This document shows, in pieces, positions 44,746 to 52,206 of a stretch of DNA of 64,000 nucleotides. A program made the translations under genes and the position numbers. Origin of the DNA: CAJQLB01 sp041392065 (lineage in GTDB: Bacteria; Bacteroidota; Bacteroidia; Flavobacteriales; Flavobacteriaceae); contig JAWKMU010000006.1 of NCBI GenBank assembly GCA_041392065.1, positions 186,001-250,000 of the forward strand. The letters are read 5' to 3'. How positions within the stretch are numbered: position 1 is the stretch's first letter; the number at the start of each line of letters is the position of its first letter. The notes beneath the pieces were generated by a model. It saw nothing but the letters and a program-made list of their open reading frames with translations, ran no database searches and was not told the DNA's origin.

Positions 44746-45978
44746 TTATTCTTCAAATTCTTCTTTAAGAATTCTTACAACTTCTAAAATGGTTTCTTCT
44801 TCTAAATCTGTACGTTTTACTAAATCGTCTATATCTTGTTCTAAGATACTTTTTGCGGTATCCAGACCAACTTTAGAGAATTCTTCAATAATCCAAGAAT
44901 CGATTTCATCAGAGAACTCAGAAAGTTCTACATCTTCTTCAACGCCTTCTCTAAACACATCAATCTCATAACCTGTTAATTGTCCTGCCAAACGTATATT
45001 GTGACCACCACGACCAATTGCTTTGCTTACTTCTTCTGGTTTAAGCATAACTTCTGCACGACCGCTTGCTTCGTCTAACTTTATTGATGTTACTCTTGCT
45101 GGGCTTAAAGCTCTAGTAATATAAAGCTGGATATTATTGGTGTAATTGATAACGTCTATGTTTTCATTACCTAATTCGCGAACAATGCCATGAATTCTTG
45201 AACCTTTCATACCTACACAAGCTCCAACAGGGTCTATTCTATCATCATAAGAATCTACAGCAACTTTTGCTTTTTCGCCTGGAATTCTTACTACATTTTT
45301 AACGGTTATTAAACCATCAAACACCTCAGGAATTTCTTGCTCAAACAATTTTTCTAAGAACAATGGCGAAGTACGTGACATGATAATAGATGGTTTATTG
45401 CCTTTAAGCTCAACATTTTCGATGATTCCTCTTACATTGTCTCCTTTTCTAAAAAAGTCTGAAGGTATTTGTTTTTCTTTTGGTAAGATAATTTCGTTGC
45501 CTTCATCGTCTAACAATATGATTGCTCTATGACGAATATGGTGCACTTCAGCTGTATAAATTTCTCCAATTAAATCTTTAAACTGCTTGTAGATGTTTGT
45601 GTTGTCGTGCTCGTGAATTTTTGAAATTAGGTTTTGTCTTAATGCTAAAATAGCACGTCTACCTAAATCTATTAATTTTACTTCTTCAGATACATCTTCG
45701 CCTACTTCAAAATCTGGCTCGATTTTACGAGCTTCAGATAAAGATATTTCCTGATTTGGTTCTTCAACTTCACCATCTGCTACCACTACTCTGTTACGCC
45801 AAATCTCTAAATCTCCTTTATCTGGATTTATAATAATATCAAAATTATCATCATCGCCAAACTTCTTTTTTAGTGCATTTCTAAATACATCTTCTAAAAT
45901 GGCCATTAAGGTTACACGATCTATTAACTTATCGTCCTTAAATTCTGAAAATGACTCAATTAACGCAATATTTTCCAT
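44746..45978 (-). CDS. nusA: Transcription termination/antitermination factor NusA
   Basis: RNA polymerase-binding factor that controls pausing and termination. N-terminal polymerase-binding domain at 1 to about 130, S1 domain about 135-205 (YTAEVHHIRHRAIILLDDEG), then KH1 and KH2 with GACVGMKGSRIHGIVRELG and KAIGRGGHNIRLAGQLTG. Its 410 residues end after KH2 with a short acidic helix region. The acidic repeats of E. coli NusA are absent, as usual outside Proteobacteria. It is the middle gene of the operon, 13 bases after rimP. Confidence 0.98.
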   Translation of the reverse strand: MENIALIESFSEFKDDKLIDRVTLMAILEDVFRNALKKKFGDDDNFDIIINPDKGDLEIWRNRVVVADGEVEEPNQEISLSEARKIEPDFEVGEDVSEEVKLIDLGRRAILALRQNLISKIHEHDNTNIYKQFKDLIGEIYTAEVHHIRHRAIILLDDEGNEIILPKEKQIPSDFFRKGDNVRGIIENVELKGNKPSIIMSRTSPLFLEKLFEQEIPEVFDGLITVKNVVRIPGEKAKVAVDSYDDRIDPVGACVGMKGSRIHGIVRELGNENIDVINYTNNIQLYITRALSPARVTSIKLDEASGRAEVMLKPEEVSKAIGRGGHNIRLAGQLTGYEIDVFREGVEEDVELSEFSDEIDSWIIEEFSKVGLDTAKSILEQDIDDLVKRTDLEEETILEVVRILKEEFEE

Positions 45979-45991
45979 AATTCATATTGGA

Positions 45992-46456
45992 TTAAAATTT
46001 TATCTTAACTTTTGCTTCAATTATATCGTTATAAGGTAACTCTACTTTTTTCTGCACAGTAACCTTTCCTTTCCCAATTTCTTTAGGTTCTCTTGTTTTC
46101 CATTCAAGTGTAATGCTGTCTTCGTTAGCATTAGTTAAAATGGCTTCAAATTTTTGGTTGTTTGTTGCTTTAACACCAACAGTCCTACCAATATTCTTTT
46201 TATACTGCCTAATATGGCTCATTGGTGTTGTTGCACCAGCTGATGAAACTTCCAAGGAAAAATCTTCTTGTTCCCTATCTAAGTTATGCTCAATGGCACG
46301 ACTTACAAACATGCAATCTTCGACAGAAACACCTTTATCTCCATCAATTACTATTTTAATGGTGTTGTCTGAAAGCACATCAAAATCTATAAGAAATATA
46401 TCTTCGCGTTCTTTAAGGCAATCTTCCAATAAAGCTTTTACTTTACTTTTAAACAT
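45992..46456 (-). CDS. rimP: Ribosome maturation factor RimP
   Basis: Assists 30S subunit maturation. Its 154 residues show the N-terminal alpha/beta domain (VSVEDCMFVSRAIEHNLDRE, FSLEVSSAGATTPM) and a C-terminal SH3-like barrel ending in AKVKIKF. It is the first gene of rimP-nusA-infB, an order kept across bacteria. The leader between promoter and ATG is short and is mostly filled by a terminator-like hairpin (46462-46487), which may regulate the operon. Confidence 0.95.
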   Translation of the reverse strand: MFKSKVKALLEDCLKEREDIFLIDFDVLSDNTIKIVIDGDKGVSVEDCMFVSRAIEHNLDREQEDFSLEVSSAGATTPMSHIRQYKKNIGRTVGVKATNNQKFEAILTNANEDSITLEWKTREPKEIGKGKVTVQKKVELPYNDIIEAKVKIKF

Positions 46457-46461
46457 AGTAT

Positions 46462-46487
46462 AAAAAGAGGGGACTTTTCGTCCCCTC
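46462..46487 (-). promoter_or_regulatory. Terminator-like hairpin in the rimP-nusA-infB leader
   Basis: On the minus strand GAGGGGAC and GTCCCCTC form a perfect 8-bp, GC-rich stem around a 5-base loop, followed directly by TTTTT and then, five bases on, the rimP ATG. Because the promoter lies upstream of it and no other gene does, it is inside the operon's own leader: an attenuator candidate. Confidence 0.65.
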
Positions 46488-46512
46488 GCTTATTCTTTTT
46501 CTTACAACGCTG

Positions 46513-46545
46513 CAAATATACAACATTTAAATGGATTAATACAAA
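46513..46545 (-). promoter_or_regulatory. Promoter for rimP-nusA-infB
   Basis: On the minus strand: TTTG at 46542-46545, 21 bases, then TATATTTG at 46513-46520. Both boxes match the Bacteroidetes consensus fully. Transcription would start near 46505, about 50 bases before the rimP ATG. Confidence 0.78.
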
Positions 46546-46547
46546 CG

Positions 46548-46577
46548 TTGAGTTGTCAAATTTTTTCGCTAAATTTA
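46548..46577 (+). promoter_or_regulatory. Promoter for the universal stress protein gene
   Basis: TTG at 46548-46550, 19 bases, then TAAATTTA at 46570-46577 (one mismatch). It lies back to back with the rimP promoter and supports the start at 46602 over an earlier ATG at 46548, which would lie inside the promoter. Confidence 0.55.
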
Positions 46578-46601
46578 AGAGGTCAAACTCTACTTCCAAA
46601 T

Positions 46602-47426
46602 ATGAAAAAAATATTGGTTCCTACAGATTTTTCTGGACAAGCAGATTATGCGCTTCATGTAGCTTCACAATTGGCAAAAAGACATCGTTGTGAAATATAC
46701 TTATTGCACATGCTAGAACTTCCTATTAATGAGGTTGATGCTTTAAGTTCGCATAGTGCATTGCCTGAGGCTATGTTTTATATGAAATTAGCCAGAAAAC
46801 GATTTGACGAAGTATTGGCGAAACCTTTTTTAAAGAACATTAAAGTTCATGAAATTGTGAAATTCCACCAAGCTTTTGATGGTATTATGGACACTTGCAA
46901 AGAACACAAAATAGACTTAATTGTTATGGGTTCGCATGGCGTAAGCGGTTTTAAGGAAATGTTTATAGGCTCTAACACAGAAAAAGTGGTCAGAACAAGT
47001 GATATTCCTGTATTGGTGATTAAAAATTACCATAAAAATTTTAAGGTTAATAATTTTATTTATGCTTCAGACTTTACTGATGAAAACAAAGAACCTTTTA
47101 AAAAAGCTATAAAATTTGCAAAATTAGTTGATGCCACCATGCATCTATTAATAATTAACACACCTAACAAGTTTTTAACAACTGATGAAGCTGATTCAAG
47201 AATGCAAAACTTTATGAAAGGTACTCGATTTAAAAATTACACAATCAACATTTATAATGATTATACCATTGAAAAAGGTATTTTAAATTTTGCTCATCAC
47301 ATTGATGCTGGTTTAATAGGAATGAGTACACATGGTAGAAAAGGGATTGCACACTTTTTTAATGGTAGCATAAGTGAAGATCTCGTAAACCATGCAAAGC
47401 GACCAGTAATCACTTTTAAGATTTAA
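46602..47426 (+). CDS. Universal stress protein (tandem UspA domains)
   Basis: A 274-residue cytoplasmic protein of two UspA domains. The first has MKKILVPTDFSGQADYALHVA and the ATP-binding-type loop VMGSHGVSGFKEMFIGSNTEKVVR. The second (residues about 150-274) has IYASDFTDENKEPFKKAI and GMSTHGRKGIAHFFNGSISEDLV, close to the G-2x-G-9x-G(S/T) pattern. The start at 46602 was chosen because it opens exactly at the domain and lies behind the predicted promoter. An in-frame ATG at 46548 would add 18 residues without support. It is a single gene, ending in a hairpin. Confidence 0.93.
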   Translation: MKKILVPTDFSGQADYALHVASQLAKRHRCEIYLLHMLELPINEVDALSSHSALPEAMFYMKLARKRFDEVLAKPFLKNIKVHEIVKFHQAFDGIMDTCKEHKIDLIVMGSHGVSGFKEMFIGSNTEKVVRTSDIPVLVIKNYHKNFKVNNFIYASDFTDENKEPFKKAIKFAKLVDATMHLLIINTPNKFLTTDEADSRMQNFMKGTRFKNYTINIYNDYTIEKGILNFAHHIDAGLIGMSTHGRKGIAHFFNGSISEDLVNHAKRPVITFKI

Positions 47427-47437
47427 TTATATATATA

Positions 47438-47465
47438 TAAAGCTTCCCTTGATTGGAAAGCTTTT
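47438..47465 (+). terminator. Terminator after the universal stress protein gene
   Basis: AAAGCTTCC pairs with GGAAAGCTTT (one bulged A) around a 7-base loop, followed by TTTTG. Confidence 0.7.
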
Positions 47466-47482
47466 GTTGGCCCACTAGGGCT
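47466..47482. repeat. Direct repeat of the tRNA-Gln 3' end (upstream copy)
   Basis: GTTGGCCCACTAGGGCT here is identical to 47577-47593, which is the 3' acceptor stem and part of the T arm of tRNA-Gln. The copies are 111 bases apart in the same orientation. It could be an attachment-site scar or the remains of a second tRNA gene. Confidence 0.8.
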
Positions 47483-47483
47483 T

Positions 47484-47500
47484 ACTTCGACTTCGCTCAG
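47484..47500. repeat. Short dispersed-repeat core
   Basis: ACTTCGACTTCGCTCAG is similar to the core of the element at 29600-29656. It directly follows the tRNA-end copy. Confidence 0.4.
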
Positions 47501-47535
47501 TATAAACTTCTCGCCCTACAATAAGTTTATATAAA

Positions 47536-47569
47536 AGAAAAATCCTCATTCAAAAAAGAATAAGGATTC
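47536..47569 (-). terminator. Terminator of tRNA-Gln
   Basis: On the minus strand AATCCTTATTC and GAATGAGGATT form an 11-bp stem (one U-G pair) around six bases, followed by TTTCTTTT. It lies about 10 bases past the tRNA 3' end. Confidence 0.8.
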
Positions 47570-47577
47570 AAATTCAG

Positions 47578-47650
47578 TTGGCCCACTAGGGCTCGAACCT
47601 AGACTCTTCTGGACCAAAACCAGACGTGTTGCCAGTTACACCATGGGCCA
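47578..47650 (-). tRNA. trnQ: tRNA-Gln (anticodon TTG)
   Basis: On the minus strand the 7-bp acceptor stem pairs TGGCCCA with TGGGCCA. The anticodon arm is TCTGG-TTTTGGT-CCAGA, with TTG at positions 34-36. The T arm is CTAGG-TTCGAGC-CCTAG, and the discriminator is A. CCA is not encoded. It reads CAA codons, and CAG by wobble. It has its own consensus promoter and terminator, so it is a monocistronic tRNA gene. Confidence 0.97.
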
Positions 47651-47666
47651 TCATGGTTTGAGCGTG

Positions 47667-47697
47667 CAAATTTAGTACAAACTTTTATTTGCGCAAA
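47667..47697 (-). promoter_or_regulatory. Promoter for tRNA-Gln
   Basis: On the minus strand: TTTG at 47694-47697, exactly 19 bases, then TAAATTTG at 47667-47674. This is the best match to the Bacteroidetes consensus in the window. Confidence 0.82.
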
Positions 47698-47746
47698 CAT
47701 TTTTTACATAAAATAACATGAATCACTTAACGTTTACTTAAAAACC

Positions 47747-47777
47747 TTTATACCTTATATAATTATTCTTAAATTCG
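47747..47777 (+). promoter_or_regulatory. Possible promoter for the DUF2723 gene
   Basis: TTTA at 47747-47750, 19 bases, then TAAATTCG at 47770-47777 (one mismatch in each box), 23 bases before the ATG. Confidence 0.45.
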
Positions 47778-47800
47778 CCAGCAGTAATAACACATCAAAC

Positions 47801-50800
47801 ATGACACAATCAAACTTTAAAAAGTGGAATACCATTTTAGGATGGTTTGCTTTTTTAGTAGCACTAATTACTTATTCTTTAACAGTAGAACCAACAGTTA
47901 GTTTTTGGGATGCAGGAGAATATATACTGACCTCCTCAAAATTACAAGTTGGTCATCCTCCTGGAGCGCCATTGTTTCAAATGCTTGGTGCTTTTTTCTC
48001 AGTATTTGCTACAGACCCTTCCCAAATAGGTTGGCTTATGAATATGATGAGTGCGGTTTCGAGTGCTTTTACCATTTTGTTCATGTTTTGGTCTATTACT
48101 ATATTGCTCAGACATATTATTGGCAATACAGAATCGCTTTCAAAAGCACAAGGTCAAGCCATACTTGGAAGTGCTTTAGTAGGAAGTTTAGCGTTTACGT
48201 TTACAGATTCGTTTTGGTTTAATGCTGTTGAAACTGAGGTTTATGCCATGGCAACTTTAATCATGGCTATCATGTTCTATTTAGGTCTTAGATGGGAACA
48301 AGATATGGATAAACCTAGAGGCAATAAATGGTTGATTCTGATTTCATTTATTGTTGGTCTGTCTTTTGGTGTTCATTTTATGGGATTGCTTACCATTCCT
48401 GCTATTGGACTCATTTATTTCTTTAAAAATTACAAAACTGTAACGGTTAAAAACTTCATCATTGCTAATGTTGTTGTTGTAGCTATTTTATTGTTCATAT
48501 TTAAGTTATTAGCTCCAAACATCTTAAGATATTTTAGTGCTTTAGAGATATTCTTTGTGAATTCTATTGGCTTACCTTTTAATTCAGGATCTGTTATTGC
48601 AGGAGTTTTATTAGTTGCTGCTTTTTACTTCGGAATAAAATATACTAGAGAAAAAGTCTTAAAACATTTTAACACAGCTATTTTGTGTATAGCTTTTGTT
48701 ATCATTGGTTTTTCAACTTGGTTAATGCTTCCTATTAGGGCTAATGCAAATGTTGTTATTAATGAGAACGACCCTTCAAGTGCCAGAGAGTTGCTTGCTT
48801 ACTACAACTTAGAGCAATACCCAAAAACGTATTTGTTTTATGGCCCTCAATTTACAGAAATGTACTCTGGCTATGACGAAAACAACCCTTATGTTGATGA
48901 TAAACCAAAGTATGAGAAAGATTACGAAAAAGGTGAATATGTTATAGTAAACGACTATAAAAATGCGTTGCCAAATTATAATTCCAAACATGCTTCAATC
49001 CTTCCAAGAATGTGGAGTGAGGAGCATGCCGAAAATTATATGATGTACACAGGTTATTTGGATTTTAAATTAAAACCTGAATACCAAATGCAAAATGAGT
49101 TGCGTAACATTATTGCGGAAACTAAAAGCAAAGCAGCTCAAGGCCTTATGGATTATGAGGATTATCATAATTTCTTACGCCAGTTTGCTCAATATATTGA
49201 AGTTGAAAAACCATCCATGGGTTCAAATATCGCTTATCTGTTAGAATACCAATTAGGCTATATGTATTGGCGTTATTTTATGTGGAATTTCACTGGACGA
49301 CAAGATGACATTCAAGGTAAATATGACGCTCATGGGAATTGGATTAGCGGCATAAAACCAATTGATGAATGGCATTTAGGATTATCTCAAGATAATTTAC
49401 CAAGTGACGTTCTTAACAACAAAGCAAGAAACACCTATTACTTTTTACCACTTATTTTAGGGTTAATTGGTTTGTTTTTTCTTTATAACAAAGACAAAAA
49501 ATTGTTCTGGACCATGCTTGTATTTTTCCTTTTTACAGGATTAGCGATTCAGGTATACACAAACGTAAGGCCTTTTGAGCCAAGAGAACGAGACTATTCT
49601 GTGGTAGGCTCATTTTATGTGTTTGCTATTTGGATTGGTTTTGGTGCTTATTCTATTTTTAATGCATTACAAAAATACAGCAAACATCAACTTTTAGCAC
49701 CAGCAATTTCAGTTTTATGTTTAGCATTGGTTCCTGGAATATTAGCAGCCAATAACTGGGATGATCATGATCGTTCTGGCAGAGAAACAGCACATGCGAT
49801 GGCAATTAAATACTTACAGTCTTGTGATCCAAACGCTATATTGTTTACTATAGGTGACAATGACTCCTTCCCTCTTTGGTATGCTCAAGAAATTGAAGGC
49901 ATCAGAACTGATGTTCGTGTGGTTAACACAAGCTTATTTCAAACTGATTGGTATATAGACCAAATGAAACGCAAAGCTTACGAAAGTGATCCAATTCCAT
50001 CCTCTTTAACTCACGATAAGTACAAGTTTGGAACTAGAGATTACATTTTAAAAGACACTATTACAAGCGATACAATTCCTATTAATGAATTTATGAATTT
50101 TATTACTAGTGATGACCCAAGAACAAAATACAAACATATTTTGCAACAGGGAGGATATGACATTAGTAGAGTGCGTAATCAAGAATTGAACGCGAACTAT
50201 CTTCCAACTGAAAATGTAAGAATTCCTGTTGATAAAGAAGCTGTTTTAAAACATGGTATTGTTGCTGAAAAAGATGCGGATAAAATTGTGCCTTATATAG
50301 ATATTAAGATTAAAGGAAATGCGCTAACCAAAAATAGATTATTAATGTTGGATATTGTTGCCAATAACAACTGGGAAAGACCAATTTATTTTTCTGGTGG
50401 AGCCTTTGGTGACGATGATTATATCTGGATGAAAGATTACTTACAACTTGATGGTTTGTGTTACAAATTAGTTCCTATTAGAACATCTGTAGATAGAGCA
50501 AATCCTTTTGATATGGGAAGAGTAGACCCAGAAAAAATGTACAGTTTGGTTAGTAAATGGGATTGGGGAAATAGTGGAGGAGATATTTACCACGATGTTG
50601 AAACCAGAAAAAACGGCATCACTTACAGAGGAAACTTAGCTCGTTTAATTGAAGCTTTAATAAATAATGAAGAGTTAGATAAAGCTGAAGAAATTGCAGA
50701 TTTGGCAATGGAAAAAATGCCTGTTGATATCTTTGGATATTACACTTTGTTAGAACCATACATTAGTGCATATTACGAAGTAAACTCAAAAGATAAAGCA

Positions 50801-51109
50801 CGTAACCTCTTTAAGGATGTATCTAAAAAATATCAAGAGAATTTAACTTATTACAGTTCTCTTTCAATCAAGAATCAGCAACAAAATTTCGAAGAAATTT
50901 ATACTGATATTGAGCGTTATAGAGGACTGGTTGATGTTGTTATAATTAATGATGATGATGAAGCATTCATAAAAACTGAGATGGAAGCTTTCAATAATAC
51001 GTTACGTTTGTTTAGCCAATTAATTGGTGACGACTCATACGAAGAACCTGAACGAACTGATATTGATATACCAACTGATTCTAACTCAATTGAAATAGAT
51101 AGTAATTAA
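47801..51109 (+). CDS. DUF2723 membrane glycosyltransferase, protein O-mannosyltransferase-like, with TPR-like tail
   Basis: An 1102-residue integral-membrane protein of the DUF2723 group (GT-C fold, related to human TMEM260, a protein O-mannosyltransferase). It has the family motif FWDAGEY with Asp37 and Glu40 just after the first helix, and HPPGAPLF at 52-59. About 12 helices lie in two blocks: residues 10-330 and 540-660. The region after about residue 690 is soluble, and the stretch ELDKAEEIADLAMEKMP...DKARNLFKDVSKKY (about 950-1030) looks like a TPR pair. It may add mannose or another sugar to exported proteins (inference). The polysaccharide deacetylase gene follows within five bases. 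Confidence 0.88.
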   Translation: MTQSNFKKWNTILGWFAFLVALITYSLTVEPTVSFWDAGEYILTSSKLQVGHPPGAPLFQMLGAFFSVFATDPSQIGWLMNMMSAVSSAFTILFMFWSITILLRHIIGNTESLSKAQGQAILGSALVGSLAFTFTDSFWFNAVETEVYAMATLIMAIMFYLGLRWEQDMDKPRGNKWLILISFIVGLSFGVHFMGLLTIPAIGLIYFFKNYKTVTVKNFIIANVVVVAILLFIFKLLAPNILRYFSALEIFFVNSIGLPFNSGSVIAGVLLVAAFYFGIKYTREKVLKHFNTAILCIAFVIIGFSTWLMLPIRANANVVINENDPSSARELLAYYNLEQYPKTYLFYGPQFTEMYSGYDENNPYVDDKPKYEKDYEKGEYVIVNDYKNALPNYNSKHASILPRMWSEEHAENYMMYTGYLDFKLKPEYQMQNELRNIIAETKSKAAQGLMDYEDYHNFLRQFAQYIEVEKPSMGSNIAYLLEYQLGYMYWRYFMWNFTGRQDDIQGKYDAHGNWISGIKPIDEWHLGLSQDNLPSDVLNNKARNTYYFLPLILGLIGLFFLYNKDKKLFWTMLVFFLFTGLAIQVYTNVRPFEPRERDYSVVGSFYVFAIWIGFGAYSIFNALQKYSKHQLLAPAISVLCLALVPGILAANNWDDHDRSGRETAHAMAIKYLQSCDPNAILFTIGDNDSFPLWYAQEIEGIRTDVRVVNTSLFQTDWYIDQMKRKAYESDPIPSSLTHDKYKFGTRDYILKDTITSDTIPINEFMNFITSDDPRTKYKHILQQGGYDISRVRNQELNANYLPTENVRIPVDKEAVLKHGIVAEKDADKIVPYIDIKIKGNALTKNRLLMLDIVANNNWERPIYFSGGAFGDDDYIWMKDYLQLDGLCYKLVPIRTSVDRANPFDMGRVDPEKMYSLVSKWDWGNSGGDIYHDVETRKNGITYRGNLARLIEALINNEELDKAEEIADLAMEKMPVDIFGYYTLLEPYISAYYEVNSKDKARNLFKDVSKKYQENLTYYSSLSIKNQQQNFEEIYTDIERYRGLVDVVIINDDDEAFIKTEMEAFNNTLRLFSQLIGDDSYEEPERTDIDIPTDSNSIEIDSN

Positions 51110-51114
51110 TTGTG

Positions 51115-51789
51115 ATGAATTTTACACCTATAACAGTTTCGAAGGTTGTAAAAAAAATGTTTCCGAATTTTATATGGAACATTAATTCACAGGAAAAAAT
51201 ACTTTATCTCACTTTTGACGATGGTCCCACACCTGAAGTCACAAACTGGGTTTTGGCTTGCTTAAAAAGATACAATGCTAAAGCTACTTTTTTTTGCATT
51301 GGAAAAAATGTTGAACAGCATCCTGATATTTTTGAAAGCATTATAAATGATAATCACACTATCGGAAACCACACTTATAATCACTTAAAAGGCTGGAAGA
51401 CCAATACTAATGATTATATAGAAAATACTTCGATGTGCAATAGTATCTTAAGTGAGAATATTCAAAAATCAAAAATCAAAAATCAGAAATCAGAAACCAG
51501 AAATCAGAATCTATTTAGACCTCCTTATGGACGCATGAAACCAAAACAAGCTAAGCTGTTAATTGATAAAGGATTTCAAATCGTTATGTGGAGTGTATTA
51601 TCTGTAGATTGGGACAAAAATGTATCGGAGCAAAAATGTTATGACAATGTTGTAAAAAATGCAGTTTCAGGAGATATTGTTGTGTTTCATGATAGCATTA
51701 AAGCTTTTAGAAATTTGCAATATGCACTTCCAAAAGTATTAGAACATTACAGTAATTTAGGTTATAAATTTAAGAGTATTCCTGAATAA
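51115..51789 (+). CDS. Polysaccharide deacetylase (NodB homology domain)
   Basis: A 224-residue carbohydrate esterase 4 domain. The motifs are complete: TFDDGPTPE (motif 1, catalytic Asp and metal Asp), IGNHTYNH (motif 2, HxxxH metal ligands), RPPYGR (motif 3), WSVLSVDWD (motif 4) and VVFHDS (motif 5). There is no signal peptide, so it is cytoplasmic or exported by another route. I use the ATG at 51115 rather than the GTG just before it. A tandem 7-base repeat (51464-51505) codes for the Lys/Asn/Gln-rich loop between motifs 2 and 3. Its 3' end overlaps the convergent thioredoxin gene by 20 bases. Confidence 0.92.
   Translation: MNFTPITVSKVVKKMFPNFIWNINSQEKILYLTFDDGPTPEVTNWVLACLKRYNAKATFFCIGKNVEQHPDIFESIINDNHTIGNHTYNHLKGWKTNTNDYIENTSMCNSILSENIQKSKIKNQKSETRNQNLFRPPYGRMKPKQAKLLIDKGFQIVMWSVLSVDWDKNVSEQKCYDNVVKNAVSGDIVVFHDSIKAFRNLQYALPKVLEHYSNLGYKFKSIPE
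51464..51505. repeat. Heptanucleotide tandem repeat inside the deacetylase gene
   Basis: Six units of 7 bases: AAAAATC three times, then AGAAATC, AGAAACC, AGAAATC, with a degenerate seventh. Seven is not a multiple of three, so gain or loss of one unit would shift the frame before motif 3. Confidence 0.85.
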
Positions 51790-52066
51790 GACCAATAAGT
51801 GTATTGGCATCTTGTTCACCACTTTGACGCCATTTCATTTCACCATTTTTATAAATAATTAAGGTTGGCAATCCTTTAATTCGAAGTGCTTCTGCCAAAT
51901 CTTTGTTTTTATCAACATCAATTTTAATGACTTTGGCTTTATCACCAAGTGCAGCGGCAACATCTCTTAACACAGCATGCATTGCAGTAGATTCTTCATT
52001 CCATTCGGTAAAAAAGTCCAATAACACAGGAATATCTACATCAATTAGTTCCCCAAATTTTGACAT
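51770..52066 (-). CDS. Thioredoxin-fold protein without cysteines
   Basis: A 98-residue cytoplasmic protein with a clear thioredoxin fold: LLDFFTEWNEESTAMHAVL where thioredoxin has WCGPC, then KVIKIDVDKNKDLAEALRIKG, the cis-proline in GLPTLIIYKNGE, and the C-terminal helix. It contains no cysteine, so it cannot do dithiol exchange. I recall similar proteins in other Flavobacteriia, which would point to a kept structural or chaperone role. It has its own promoter. Its 3' end overlaps the deacetylase gene tail to tail by 20 bases. Confidence 0.88.
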   Translation of the reverse strand: MSKFGELIDVDIPVLLDFFTEWNEESTAMHAVLRDVAAALGDKAKVIKIDVDKNKDLAEALRIKGLPTLIIYKNGEMKWRQSGEQDANTLIGLIQEYS

Positions 52067-52097
52067 ACTTTTTAATTTTAAGTCAAGTGAGCTATTA

Positions 52098-52128
52098 CAA
52101 ACCTACAATATTTTTATTCGTTTTGAAA
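52098..52128 (-). promoter_or_regulatory. Promoter for the thioredoxin-fold gene
   Basis: On the minus strand: TTTC at 52125-52128, 19 bases, then TAGGTTTG at 52098-52105, 31 bases before the ATG. Confidence 0.65.
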
Positions 52129-52206
52129 ACCAATATGTTAAATAGGTTGACTTAGCGTATTAATAAAAATAATCAATTTTATCTTAAAAACAACATTTTG
52201 CTCCTT

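Larger units (their letters stand above)
47427..47800. other. Gene-poor stretch holding a terminator, tRNA fragment, repeat, tRNA-Gln and promoters
   Basis: From left to right: the terminator of the stress protein gene (47438-47465), a 17-base copy of the tRNA-Gln 3' end (47466-47482), a dispersed-repeat-like core (47484-47500), the tRNA terminator (47536-47569), tRNA-Gln (47578-47650), its promoter (47667-47697), and a weaker plus-strand promoter for the DUF2723 gene (47747-47777). No protein gene is seen here. Confidence 0.8.

Noticed and set aside
46548..46601. Earlier start for the universal stress protein
   Set aside because: The ATG at 46548 overlaps the predicted -33 box, and the UspA domain begins exactly at 46602.
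51464..51505. CRISPR-like repeat
   Set aside because: Units are only seven bases, contiguous and without spacers. It is a simple tandem repeat in a coding region.
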